DNA from: VRUE01 sp036271315
GTDB taxonomy: Bacteria > Actinomycetota > Thermoleophilia > Solirubrobacterales > 70-9
DNA length: 57,834 nucleotides
NCBI GenBank assembly: GCA_036271315.1
Contig: DATBAV010000028.1
Coordinates: 1-57,834 of the forward strand
Direction: 5' to 3'
Shown here: positions 43,134 to 52,390 of the stretch, piece after piece
Layout of the letters: each line of letters opens with the position of its first letter
Position numbering within the stretch: the first letter of the stretch is position 1
Notes under the pieces: generated by a model
Seen by the model: only the letters and a program-made list of their open reading frames with translations
What the model was told of the DNA's origin: nothing
Databases searched by the model: none
Position numbers and translations under genes: made by a program

Positions 43134-43146
43134 GGTCCGCGCGACG

Positions 43147-44118
<972 letters not shown>

Positions 44119-44170
44119 AGGTTGCCTCAGCTGATGATGCCAGCGGCCGCCCCTGGGCCGCGCGACGGGC

Positions 44171-44875
44171 TCAGCCGCTCTTCTTCGAGCCGCCCTTGCC
44201 GCCGCTGGTCGATTCGAGCAGGTACTTGACCAGGTCTTCGATTTCTTTCGGCGAGAGCTTCTGTTCGAAGTTCTCCGGCATCACGTTGGGCGGGTAGCCG
44301 GTGGCGATCTTGGCGTTGGGGTCGACGACCGATTCGTGGACCATCGCTTCGGTCTGGCCGGGGAGGACTTCGTCGAGGTTGGGACCGGTAACGCCACCCG
44401 ACTTGGCGGCGGCGAGCGTGTGGCAGCCACCGCAGCCGTTGTTGGCGAAGACCTGAGCGCCCGGACCGCCGGGCACTTTCGGCGGCGCGGCACCGGGCAC
44501 GCCGGCGTAGAGGCCGACGTAGGCGGCGACGTCGTCGAGGTCCTGGCCGGTGACGACGTCGGCCGGCATCGAGACCGCCGGGTCGCTGTTGCTTGGCCGC
44601 GGGAACTCGACCTGGGCCTTGACTATGCCTTCGACCGTGTCGCCACCCTCGCCGGCGGAGCGGGCCGCGGCAAAGGCGTCGTCGAGGTTGGGGCCGACCT
44701 GGGCGGTTGTCCCGGCCTGGGCCATCGTGTGGCAGACGCCGCACTTTTCGACGAAGAGGACACGCCCGCGATTGGGGTCGGCGGTCGTCGTTCCGCAGCC
44801 CGAAGCGGGCAGCGCCACCGCCGCCAGGGCGGCGAGGACGAGCAGCGGGCGGATGGGGTTGGCGAGCTTGGACAT
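44171..44875 (-). CDS. diheme cytochrome c lipoprotein
   Basis: 234 residues. The signal peptide ends with ASGC (lipobox). Two heme c motifs are present: CGVCH (45-49) and CGGCH (148-152), with likely Met ligands in VSMPADV and NVMPENF. It is anchored outside the membrane and could feed electrons to the CuA site of CoxB. It lies just upstream of ctaA on the same strand. A minus-strand TAGACT (44902-44897) is a plausible -10. ATG 44875 is preferred to TTG 44884. Confidence 0.9.
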   Translation of the reverse strand: MSKLANPIRPLLVLAALAAVALPASGCGTTTADPNRGRVLFVEKCGVCHTMAQAGTTAQVGPNLDDAFAAARSAGEGGDTVEGIVKAQVEFPRPSNSDPAVSMPADVVTGQDLDDVAAYVGLYAGVPGAAPPKVPGGPGAQVFANNGCGGCHTLAAAKSGGVTGPNLDEVLPGQTEAMVHESVVDPNAKIATGYPPNVMPENFEQKLSPKEIEDLVKYLLESTSGGKGGSKKSG

Positions 44876-44998
44876 GCGGCGCAAAGCGCGCCGGAGTCTA
44901 TATGTCCCGCCCGGCCGAAAGCAGGCTTACCCCTGCCTGACGTCGGGTAGGCTTGAGGCGATTCTCACTAACTCGCGAACCTGGAGGTGAGGCGGCAG

Positions 44999-45400
44999 AT
45001 GCAGGTACGGGATGGGATGTCGGAGGTGGTCCTGACGGTCGGCCCCACGCACACACTGCGCGAGGCGGCCTCGATGATGGCGGAGAAGCGGATTGGCGCC
45101 GCCCTGGTCAGCGATGACGAGACGCCGGTGGCCCGCATCCTCACCGAGCGCGACATCTTGCTCTCGCTTGGCGCCGGCGAGGACCCCGATGCCGAGCGGG
45201 TGGGCGACCACATGAGCGGCAGCGTTATCGCCGCTGCGCCGGACTGGAGCCTCGAGCGCGCCGCCGCGGAGATGTCGCGCCGCGGCATCCGTCACCTCGT
45301 CGTCTACGACGGGCCAGAGCTCGCCGGCGTGCTCTCGATGCGCGACATCGTCCGGGTCTGGACGAGCGACGGTGCAACCTCGGGCATGACGCCCGACTGA
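44999..45400 (+). CDS. tandem CBS-domain protein
   Basis: 133 residues forming a CBS pair: VRDGMSEVVLTVGPTHTLREA with RIGAALVSDD, and VGDHMSGSVIAAAPDWSLERA with RGIRHLVVYDG and LSMRDIV. ATG 44999 is preferred because a GGAGGTGA ribosome site lies 8 bp upstream; the GTG at 44987 would overlap that site. A TAGGCT hexamer at 44948-44953 may be the promoter. It is embedded between the two oxidase gene groups, but no functional link is shown. Confidence 0.85.
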   Translation: MQVRDGMSEVVLTVGPTHTLREAASMMAEKRIGAALVSDDETPVARILTERDILLSLGAGEDPDAERVGDHMSGSVIAAAPDWSLERAAAEMSRRGIRHLVVYDGPELAGVLSMRDIVRVWTSDGATSGMTPD

Positions 45401-45415
45401 GCTGCGAATCGGGCG

Positions 45416-45706
45416 CTAAGAGCGCGGCGACGAAATGGTTTCGACCGGCAGCACCGCGCCGCGCACGTGCTGCTTGCGTGGCAGGCGGTAGTAGCTGCGG
45501 ATCGCGTCCTGGATCATCGCCCGGAAGGCGAAGAGGGCGATGACGCCGCCGATGATCGAGTAGATCCAGCCGCGGACCATGAAGCCCTCGGCGAAGATGC
45601 CGCAGATGGTCAGGGCGAGGGCAAAGCCGAAGACCGCCGGTGCCCAGGAGGAGCGCGGCTGGTAGATCACCTCGCCAGGCTCGGGAATGTGGCGGTGCTC
45701 GCTCAC
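45416..45706 (-). CDS. small two-helix protein, oxidase subunit IV-like
   Basis: A 96-residue protein with two membrane helices (APAVFGFALALTICGIFAEG; GWIYSIIGGVIALFAF) and basic ends. Size, topology and position at the end of a cox-like operon fit the small actinobacterial subunit IV, but similarity is not decisive. The GTG start overlaps the stop of a 28-residue membrane peptide (GTGA), so it is translationally coupled to it. Confidence 0.65.
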   Translation of the reverse strand: MSEHRHIPEPGEVIYQPRSSWAPAVFGFALALTICGIFAEGFMVRGWIYSIIGGVIALFAFRAMIQDAIRSYYRLPRKQHVRGAVLPVETISSPRS

Positions 45707-45789
45707 GAGGCGATGTAGAGCATCGCCGCCACGAAGCAGAGGGCGAAGACGGCCGCGGCGATGCCGCCGGCCACCAAGCCGGCGCTCAT
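45703..45789 (-). CDS. 28-residue single-helix membrane peptide
   Basis: A short frame (ATG at 45789, TGA at 45705) encoding MSAGLVAGGIAAAVFALCF followed by VAAMLYIAS. It is one membrane helix with almost nothing else. The 4-bp overlap with the following gene and the position 40 bp after ctaB argue that it is translated. It could be a tiny structural subunit of an oxidase-like complex; many respiratory complexes carry such single-helix subunits. Confidence 0.6.
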   Translation of the reverse strand: MSAGLVAGGIAAAVFALCFVAAMLYIAS

Positions 45790-45829
45790 GTTCGCTCTTG
45801 CGGTCTCGCGATCCACGCCCGGATTTTTA

Positions 45830-46726
45830 CTAGAAGAGGCGGTCGAGCGGCATCGCGATGAAGAGCAATGCCAGGTAGGCGAGCGAGTAGAGATAGGTGC
45901 GCAGGGCCCAGCGACGATCGGCGCTGCGCAGCAGGCGCACGGCGCAGTAGATGAAGCCGGCGCCGAGCGTCATCGAGGTGATCAGGTAGACGACGTTGAA
46001 GCCACCGGCGCAGAAGGGCAGCTGGGTGACGGCGTAGAGCAGCACGGTGTAGAGCAGGATCTGGCGGCGGGTCTCGTCCTCGCCGCGGACGACGGGCAGC
46101 ATCGGGATGTTGGCCTTGGCGTACTCGTCCTTCATCAGCAGCGAGAGCGCCCAGAAGTGCGGAGGGGTCCAGAAGAAGACGATCGCGAAGAGGAAGAGGG
46201 CGGTGCCGCTGAGCCCGCCGGTGACGGCTGCCCAGGCGACCAGGGGGGGCACCGCTCCCGCGGCGCCGCCGATCACGATGTTCTGCGGGGTCGAGCGCTT
46301 GAGCCAGAGCGTGTAGACGAAGACGTAGCCGAAGAGGCCGGAGATCGAGAGCGCCGCCGCCAGCGGGTTGACGGTGAGCGCCAGCAGGGCGAAGGAGGCG
46401 CAACCGAGCAGGGTGCCGAAGGCGATCGCCGCCCGGGCTGAGATCCGCCCACTGGCGACCGGGCGGTCGGCGGTGCGGGTCATGATCCGGTCGATGTCGC
46501 GGTCGACGGCGTGGTTGATCGCGCCGGCGCCGCCGGCCGAGAGGGCGCCGCCGAGGCAGGTGAGGAAGACGAGGCCGATCGAGGGATCCCCGGCCACGTA
46601 CATGGTCGTGATCGTGGTCAGGAGCAGCAACGACTGCACCTTCGGCTTGGTCAGGGTGGCGTAGTCGCGCAGGACGCCGAAGACAGCGGGGCGCTGCGCG
46701 ACGACCGCGGATTCGGCGCCGCTCAC
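45830..46726 (-). CDS. ctaB: protoheme IX farnesyltransferase (heme O synthase)
   Basis: A 298-residue UbiA-family enzyme adding farnesyl to heme B. Prenyl-diphosphate motif NHAVDRDIDRIMTRTADRP and the second acidic loop WLKRSTPQN region are present, with about nine helices (FWTPPHFWALSLLMKDEYAKANIPM is the typical COX10 signature). GTG 46726 starts 5 bp after the stop of the pseudo-subunit I gene, so they share a transcript. Confidence 0.95.
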   Translation of the reverse strand: MSGAESAVVAQRPAVFGVLRDYATLTKPKVQSLLLLTTITTMYVAGDPSIGLVFLTCLGGALSAGGAGAINHAVDRDIDRIMTRTADRPVASGRISARAAIAFGTLLGCASFALLALTVNPLAAALSISGLFGYVFVYTLWLKRSTPQNIVIGGAAGAVPPLVAWAAVTGGLSGTALFLFAIVFFWTPPHFWALSLLMKDEYAKANIPMLPVVRGEDETRRQILLYTVLLYAVTQLPFCAGGFNVVYLITSMTLGAGFIYCAVRLLRSADRRWALRTYLYSLAYLALLFIAMPLDRLF

Positions 46727-46731
46727 GGTGC

Positions 46732-48483
46732 TCAGGCTACCGGCTGGGACTCGCGAGCCGCGTCTTTGGCGGCGCGGCGACTGCGATGGGCGATCGCTTC
46801 GCGGATGTCGCGCATCGGTCGGTCGCTGCGCACGTCGGGCAGCACGTCGAAGTTGTGCGGCTCCGGCGGGGAGAGGGCGAACCACTCGAGCGAGTTGCCG
46901 CCCCAGTGGTCATGGCCGGCGCGACCGCCGTTGTTGAGGCTGGCGATCGCGTTGATCAGGGTGAGGACGATCCCGATCGCCAGCACGAAGGCACCGATCG
47001 AGGAGATCAGGTTCTCGGTGCTGACGCCGGTGCCGCTGAAGTACTTGTAGGCGTCGGCAACCTGGCCGTGATCTCCGCCGCTGATGAAGAGCGGCACGAA
47101 GGTGAGCAGGATGCCGGCGACCATCGCCCAGAAGGAAGCGCGGGCGAGCGTCTCGCCCATCGTGTGGCCGGTCAGCTTGGGGAACCAGTAGTAGAGGGCG
47201 GCGAAACCGCCGAAGACGGCGCCGCCGACGAGCGCGAAGTGGGTGGCGGCGGTTGCGTCGGTCGTGTTGTGCAGGCGCCAGGCGACGGCGACCATCGAGT
47301 GCGAGATCTCGGCGCCGAGGCCGATCGAGATCATCGAGACGGCGCCGGCGGAGAAGAGCAGCGGCGCCCGCATCCGCAGCGTGCCGCCGATCATCGTCGC
47401 GATCAGGTTGAAGACGATCAGGCCGAAGGGCACGATTAGCGCCAGCGACATGATCATCGCGAAGTACATCCAGCCGATCCCGATCGGCGAGGTGAGCATG
47501 TTCTGCATCCAGGCAAGCGTGCCGATCACGGCGATCGCCAGCAGCGAGCCGGTGACCGCGTTGCGGTTGAAGAGCGGCTTGCGGGCGAAGACCGGGACGA
47601 TCTCGGCGATCGCCGCCAGCGCCGTGATCAGGATAAGCATGTAGGTGCCGGTGTAGAAGATCCAGCTCATGTGCTCCCAGAGCAGCGGGGCGCCGCCGGA
47701 GCCGTCGGCGAAGAAGATGCCGTCGAAGTTGCGATCGATCAGCAGCATCGTGATCGCCGCCAGCATCACCGTGCCGACCACGATCAGCAGCCAGGAGGAA
47801 ACCGCCGCAGCCCAGGCGAACACGGGCACCCGCCGCCAGGCCATGCCCGGGGCGCGCATGCGGCGCAGGGTCGCCACCAGGTTGATCGCGATCAGGACGA
47901 AGCCGAGGGTCGCCAGCCCACAGGCCGCCGCCCAGGCGTCGACGCCGTTGTTGGGCAGGAAGGCCAGCTCGGAGAGCGGCGCCAGCGGGTTGACGCCGGC
48001 CTCGGAGGGGGTGAAGAGGAAGCCCGCGTAGAGGACGGTGGCGCCGGCGACGTAGAGCCAGAGACCGAGCTGGCCGACGCGCGGCAGGGCGGTGCCGCGG
48101 GCGCCCACCTGCAGCGGTGCCAGGTAGTAGTAGAGGCCGAGGCAGAGCGGCAGGGCGAAGAGGAAGATCGCGGTCGCCCCGTAGAGCGAGAGCATGCGGT
48201 TGAAGGTGACCGGCGTCAGCAGGCTGTTTTCCGGGATCGCCAGCTGCAGCCGCATCAGCAGGAACTCGACCAGGGCGATGAAGAGGAAGCCGAGCGCGGC
48301 ACCGATCATCACCCGGCCGACGTCCTTGTGGTCGGCGCTGGTGACGACCTCGATCCAGTGGGGACGGCGGCGGGGGAAGCCGTCGACGACGACCTCGGGA
48401 CGAGCGCGCTTCACACCGGACTCGCGCCCCGATCGACCCGGAATCGAGCCCCCGGAAGTCACCGTGTCGATCGGGTCGCTCAT
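46732..48483 (-). CDS. ligand-free paralogue of cytochrome oxidase subunit I
   Basis: 583 residues. The subunit I fold is clear (DHKDVGRVMIG; LYYYLAPLQVGARG; ALYYWFPKLTGH). An ungapped alignment with CoxA of this window shows the cofactor ligands replaced: low-spin heme His to Y101, CuB His to T278, cross-link Tyr to M282, the CuB His pair to Q327-N328 (AWMQNM), and heme a3 His to A413. Only the second low-spin His remains (H415). The K-channel Lys is also lost (FGLIVFNL). The gene is full length with no stops or frameshifts, so it is maintained. It overlaps the pseudo-subunit II gene by 4 bp. Confidence 0.9.
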   Translation of the reverse strand: MSDPIDTVTSGGSIPGRSGRESGVKRARPEVVVDGFPRRRPHWIEVVTSADHKDVGRVMIGAALGFLFIALVEFLLMRLQLAIPENSLLTPVTFNRMLSLYGATAIFLFALPLCLGLYYYLAPLQVGARGTALPRVGQLGLWLYVAGATVLYAGFLFTPSEAGVNPLAPLSELAFLPNNGVDAWAAACGLATLGFVLIAINLVATLRRMRAPGMAWRRVPVFAWAAAVSSWLLIVVGTVMLAAITMLLIDRNFDGIFFADGSGGAPLLWEHMSWIFYTGTYMLILITALAAIAEIVPVFARKPLFNRNAVTGSLLAIAVIGTLAWMQNMLTSPIGIGWMYFAMIMSLALIVPFGLIVFNLIATMIGGTLRMRAPLLFSAGAVSMISIGLGAEISHSMVAVAWRLHNTTDATAATHFALVGGAVFGGFAALYYWFPKLTGHTMGETLARASFWAMVAGILLTFVPLFISGGDHGQVADAYKYFSGTGVSTENLISSIGAFVLAIGIVLTLINAIASLNNGGRAGHDHWGGNSLEWFALSPPEPHNFDVLPDVRSDRPMRDIREAIAHRSRRAAKDAARESQPVA

Positions 48484-49178
48484 GGCACTTCTCCGTTTTC
48501 GATCAGGCCCACGACGCGGTCCTGGGCTGCCTGGATGTCGGTTTTCTGCCGCTTGACGAAGGCTTCGTATTCAGCCGGTGAGACGACGTCGACCTCGGTC
48601 CGCATCGCCGCGAAGGCCTGGCCGGAGAAGGTCGCCGACTGACCGTCGAAGGTCCCTTCTTCGTCGGCGCGGAAGACGACGTGGTTGATCTTGCCCGGCA
48701 CGGCGTCGCGCTTGGGGGCCAGTTCCGGCACGTCCCAGGTGTGGATCACGTCGGTCGAGATCAGGTTGAGTTCGACCGTGGTGTCGACCGGCACGACCAG
48801 CTTGTAATAGGAGAAGGCACCGTTCGGGTAGTCGTAGCGCCATAGCCACTGCTGGCCGGTGGTTTCGATTTTCAGCGGCGCCGACTTCGCCGAGGCGAGG
48901 CCGGCCGGGCCGGTGGTCGGGATCTCGCGCGCCTTGTCGGTGAAGATGAAGCTGAGCACAAGGATCACCGCGGCGAAGACGGTGAGCACGGCGCCGACGC
49001 GCAGCTGGGTGCCGCGGCCGCCGCGAATCTGGCGCGGCTCGTCGCCGCGCTCGCTGCGATAGCGCCGCAGCGCGTAGATCAGCGCGCCGTTGATCGCGAC
49101 GATGACGATCGCCGCGGCGACGAAGCCAATCCAAAGCAGGGTGTCGATCTGGTCGGTGCCAGGAGAGTGGGGCGCCAA
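48480..49178 (-). CDS. ligand-free paralogue of cytochrome oxidase subunit II
   Basis: 232 residues with two N-terminal helices and a cupredoxin-like domain (GQQWLWRYDYPNG; STDVIHTWDVPELAPKRDAVPG). Aligned without gaps to CoxB, the CuA site reads S181, T183, S185, F189 and M192 in place of Cys, Glu, Cys, His and Met; only H146 and the Met remain. It cannot form CuA. TTG 49178 is the first usable start. A minus-strand TAGAAT (49193-49188) lies 9 bp upstream. It pairs with the ligand-free subunit I. Confidence 0.88.
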   Translation of the reverse strand: MAPHSPGTDQIDTLLWIGFVAAAIVIVAINGALIYALRRYRSERGDEPRQIRGGRGTQLRVGAVLTVFAAVILVLSFIFTDKAREIPTTGPAGLASAKSAPLKIETTGQQWLWRYDYPNGAFSYYKLVVPVDTTVELNLISTDVIHTWDVPELAPKRDAVPGKINHVVFRADEEGTFDGQSATFSGQAFAAMRTEVDVVSPAEYEAFVKRQKTDIQAAQDRVVGLIENGEVP

Positions 49179-49187
49179 AGCGCGGCC

Positions 49188-49246
49188 ATTCTAATCACGC
49201 GGGGCGGCGCGCCGCCGTGCCCGTCGCTCGGCCGCCGACCTATACT
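49188..49246. promoter_or_regulatory. divergent promoters of the pseudo-oxidase and PAP2 genes
   Basis: A minus-strand TAGAAT (49193-49188) and a plus-strand TATACT (49241-49246) lie 9-10 bp from the respective start codons, giving very short leaders on both sides. Confidence 0.45.
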
Positions 49247-49256
49247 CGCCGACCTG

Positions 49257-50201
49257 ATGAAGGCGCGATCGCGGCCATCTCCGGCGCTTCGCCTCGCCGT
49301 ACGTGCCGGAGCAGCGGGTGCTGTGGCGGCCGCGGTGGCCGTGCCCCTGCTGCGCAAGAGGCTGCGAGTGCCCACTCCGGTGACGGTGGCTGCCTGCGCC
49401 GCGGGGCCCCTGGCGGTCGCCGTTCTCGCCCCTCGCTCGCGCAAACGCGACGTGGTCCTGTACGCGATGCAGATGTGGGCCTTCATCATGGTCCACGAGC
49501 TTCCCTACGACGATCCCCAGAAGCTGGAGTCGCGGCTGCGCAGCCGCTACCCGATCGTCACCGACCGGGTGCTCGGCCTCGGGCGCCTGCCCAACGGCCG
49601 CCTGCAGCGAGGTATCGCGCGGCTGCGCCGCGCCGGCACCATCGATCGAGTTCTTACCTGGGCGCACTGGCTTTGGTTCTTCGAGCCCTACCTCGCCCTG
49701 ACTTGGATCCTGCTGCGCCACCCCGAGCGCTTCCCGCGTGCCGCCCGTCAGATGGCGGCCGTCTTCGACATCGGTTGCATCGCCTACTTCGTGATTCCGA
49801 CCTCGCCGCCGTGGTGGGCCTCCGAGCAAGGCCTTACTGACGAGAAGGTGGAGCGGATCATGATCGGCGTCGGCGAAGACACTTGGGGCTCGGCCTGGCC
49901 GAAGATGTACAACGCGCTCGGCGGCAACCCCTGGGCGGCGATGCCCTCGCTGCACTTCGCCACCTCGGCGATGGCGGCGATCCAGCTCACCGAGGCGGGC
50001 CCGGTCGAGGGCGCGGTTGGCTGGACCTACTCGCTGACGCTCGGTTTTGCCCTCGTCTACCTCGGCGAGCACTACGTCACCGATCTGCTCGCCGGGGCCG
50101 GCCTGGTCGCCGCGGTGCGTCGCGGCGAGCCGCTGGCCGAACCCGCCGTGCTGGCGGTGAATCGAGGCCTGCAGCGCTTGGAGCGCCTCGCCAACGGGTA
50201 G
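49257..50201 (+). CDS. PAP2-superfamily membrane phosphatase / phospholipid synthase-like
   Basis: A 314-residue membrane protein. The C-terminal region has PAP2 motifs SLHFATSAMAA and YLGEHYVTDLLAG (the His of the second and His/Asp of the third motif). The family includes inositol phosphorylceramide synthase-type enzymes and lipid phosphatases. The N terminus is basic with two hydrophobic stretches. ATG 49257 is preferred because a TATACT box lies just upstream. Confidence 0.8.
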   Translation: MKARSRPSPALRLAVRAGAAGAVAAAVAVPLLRKRLRVPTPVTVAACAAGPLAVAVLAPRSRKRDVVLYAMQMWAFIMVHELPYDDPQKLESRLRSRYPIVTDRVLGLGRLPNGRLQRGIARLRRAGTIDRVLTWAHWLWFFEPYLALTWILLRHPERFPRAARQMAAVFDIGCIAYFVIPTSPPWWASEQGLTDEKVERIMIGVGEDTWGSAWPKMYNALGGNPWAAMPSLHFATSAMAAIQLTEAGPVEGAVGWTYSLTLGFALVYLGEHYVTDLLAGAGLVAAVRRGEPLAEPAVLAVNRGLQRLERLANG

Positions 50202-50211
50202 TTTCTAAAGA

Positions 50212-51339
50212 GTGTCTCCTGAGGGTCCGGTTAACGGCGACGATGCCGCCGAACTGCCGATCTTCACGCGACGGCGACTGATCCAGACGGCGGTCATTGT
50301 TGTCGCGTTGCTGGTCGGCATCTACTTCCTCTTCCCGAAGTTGGTCGGGTTGAGCAACGCGCTGGGCAAGCTCGACGACGCCGATCCGCTCTGGATCGCG
50401 ATCGCGATCGGCTTCAACATCGTCGCCTTCGGCACCTACATCGCCCTCTTCAAGGCGGTGGTGGGCGGCGACGTCCTGCGCTTTACCTGGCTGGAGACCT
50501 ATGAGATCAACATGGCCGGCCTGGCCGCGACGCTGCTCTTCTCGGCGGCCGGGGCCGGGGGGATCGTGCTCACCTTCTGGGCGCTGCGCAAAGCGGGCAT
50601 GGCGCGGCACGAAGTGGCGCGGCGCATGGTCGCCTTCCTCACCCTCCACTACGCCTTCTATCCGCTGGCCCTGATCCTCTTCGGCGTGCTGCTGCGCACC
50701 GGCGTGCTCAACGGCAAGGCCTCGATCGAGCTGACGATCGTCCCGGCGGGCGTGGCCGGCCTGCTGCTCGCCCTCGGCCTGCTCTTTGCCCTGGTCCCAC
50801 CCGACCTCGGTCCCCGCATCGCCCGCTTCGTGCACGGCAAACGCGGTCAGGAGATCGCCAGGAACATCGCCAAAGTGCCAGCGGTCTTCGCCGAGGGGTT
50901 CCGTTTCGCGATCGGCCTCTTCACCCATCCGCGCCAGGGCGGCCTCGCCGTGCTTGGCGCCGCCGGTTTCTGGGCCGCCAACATCGGCATTCTCTGGGCT
51001 TCCTTCCACGCTTTCGGCGTCCATGTGCCGCTTGCCGTCGTCGTTCAGGGCTTCTTCCTCGGCATGGTCGCCAACCTGATTCCCTTCGCGCCCGCTGGAG
51101 TGGGAGCTGTGGACGCCGGGATGATCGGCGCCTTCGTCCTCTTCGGCGTTCCCGAGACGACCGTCTTCCCGGCGATCCTGGTCTACCGCCTGATCGCTTT
51201 CTGGATGCCGATTCCCTTCGGCGTTGCCGCCTTTTTCCAGCTCCGAACCCGGGTCCATCACTGGGAAACGGAGGGGCTGCCGATCGACCGCAAGCCGCCG
51301 CCGGAACTTGCGGGAGAGGTGAGCGGGGGAGTACTATAA
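50212..51339 (+). CDS. UPF0104 / lysylphosphatidylglycerol-synthase-type membrane protein
   Basis: A 375-residue protein with eight or more helices. FLGMVANLIPFAPAGVGAVD and a late VYRLIAFWMPIPFG are typical of the LPG_synthase_TM/UPF0104 family, whose members act as lipid flippases or translocases. The soluble aminoacyl-transferase domain of MprF is absent. The GTG start is 11 bp after the PAP2 gene, so both may act in one lipid pathway. Confidence 0.82.
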   Translation: MSPEGPVNGDDAAELPIFTRRRLIQTAVIVVALLVGIYFLFPKLVGLSNALGKLDDADPLWIAIAIGFNIVAFGTYIALFKAVVGGDVLRFTWLETYEINMAGLAATLLFSAAGAGGIVLTFWALRKAGMARHEVARRMVAFLTLHYAFYPLALILFGVLLRTGVLNGKASIELTIVPAGVAGLLLALGLLFALVPPDLGPRIARFVHGKRGQEIARNIAKVPAVFAEGFRFAIGLFTHPRQGGLAVLGAAGFWAANIGILWASFHAFGVHVPLAVVVQGFFLGMVANLIPFAPAGVGAVDAGMIGAFVLFGVPETTVFPAILVYRLIAFWMPIPFGVAAFFQLRTRVHHWETEGLPIDRKPPPELAGEVSGGVL

Positions 51340-51379
51340 AAAGTGAAGTATTGGCAACGCCATTAGACTTGAGGCGGAC

Positions 51380-52390
51380 ATGACAGAGGCAAAGAAGGTC
51401 GAGAACGTAATCATCGTCGGCGGTGGGCCGGCCGGTTATACGGCTGCGCTCTACACCGCGCGCGCCAACCTCGAGCCGCTCGTCTTCGAGGGCTTCCAGT
51501 GGGGTGGGCAGCTGCAGAACACGACCGACGTCGAGAACTACCCCGGCTACCCGGGAGGGATCATGGGGCCGGAGATGATGAACGAGTTCCGCGCTCAGGC
51601 AGAGCGCTTCGGAACCCGTTTCGTCACCGACGACGTCGACCGGGTCGAGCTCTCCGACGGCGGCGTGCAGAAGGTCTTCCTCGGCGACGAGGAGTACCAG
51701 GCCAAAGCGGTGATCCTGGCAATGGGGGCGGAGCCGAGCCGACTCGGCATCCCCGGCGAGCGCGAGCTCAGCGGTTGCGGCGTATCGACCTGCGGCGTCT
51801 GCGACGGGGCCTTCTTCAAAGACCAGAAAGTGATCGTGATCGGCGGCGGCGACTCGGCGATGGAGGACTCGATCTTCATCTCCAAGTACGCCAGCGAGCT
51901 GACCGTGGTCAACCGTCGCGGCGAGTTCCGCGCTTCGAAGATCATGCTCGACCGGGCCAAGGAGCAGGGCAACATCAGCTTCAAGACCCCTTACGTGGCG
52001 GAGGAGTTCGTCGCCAGCGACAAGGGCCGCCTCGACCACGTGCGCCTGCGCAACATCGAGACCGACGAGGTCGAGGACGTCGAGACCGACGGTGCCTTCA
52101 TCGCGATCGGCCACATCCCCCGCTCAGAGGTGGTGACCGGTCAGGTCGACACCGATGAGAACGGCTACATCCTCACCGAGGGCGACTCGACCCGCACCAA
52201 CCTGGCCGGTGTCTTCGCCGTCGGCGACGTCGTCGACCACATCTACCGCCAGGCGGTTACCGCCGCCGGCAGCGGCTGCAAGGGCGCCCTCGACGCCGAG
52301 TGGTACCTGCGCGACACGCCGCCCTCACCCGAGGCGCACTGGCTGCCGGGCGGCGAGCCAGTAGAGGTAGCGCCGACGCCGGGTTCTTAG
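51380..52390 (+). CDS. trxB: thioredoxin reductase-like flavoprotein (CGVC active site)
   Basis: A 336-residue FAD/NADPH enzyme. FAD motif IIVGGGPAGYTAALYTAR, NADPH motif VIVIGGGDSAMED and C-terminal FAVGDVVDHIYRQAVTAAGSGC are complete. The redox centre is C138-G-V-C141 in STCGVCDGAFF, where most thioredoxin reductases have CATC. A thioredoxin gene is not adjacent. A TAGACT hexamer (51364-51369) and GAGGCGG precede the ATG. It converges on greA with a 4-bp overlap. Confidence 0.93.
   Translation: MTEAKKVENVIIVGGGPAGYTAALYTARANLEPLVFEGFQWGGQLQNTTDVENYPGYPGGIMGPEMMNEFRAQAERFGTRFVTDDVDRVELSDGGVQKVFLGDEEYQAKAVILAMGAEPSRLGIPGERELSGCGVSTCGVCDGAFFKDQKVIVIGGGDSAMEDSIFISKYASELTVVNRRGEFRASKIMLDRAKEQGNISFKTPYVAEEFVASDKGRLDHVRLRNIETDEVEDVETDGAFIAIGHIPRSEVVTGQVDTDENGYILTEGDSTRTNLAGVFAVGDVVDHIYRQAVTAAGSGCKGALDAEWYLRDTPPSPEAHWLPGGEPVEVAPTPGS

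Noticed and set aside
48082..48642. Antisense frame over the pseudo-oxidase genes
   Set aside because: No recognisable domain; the minus-strand genes have clear folds and coupled starts.
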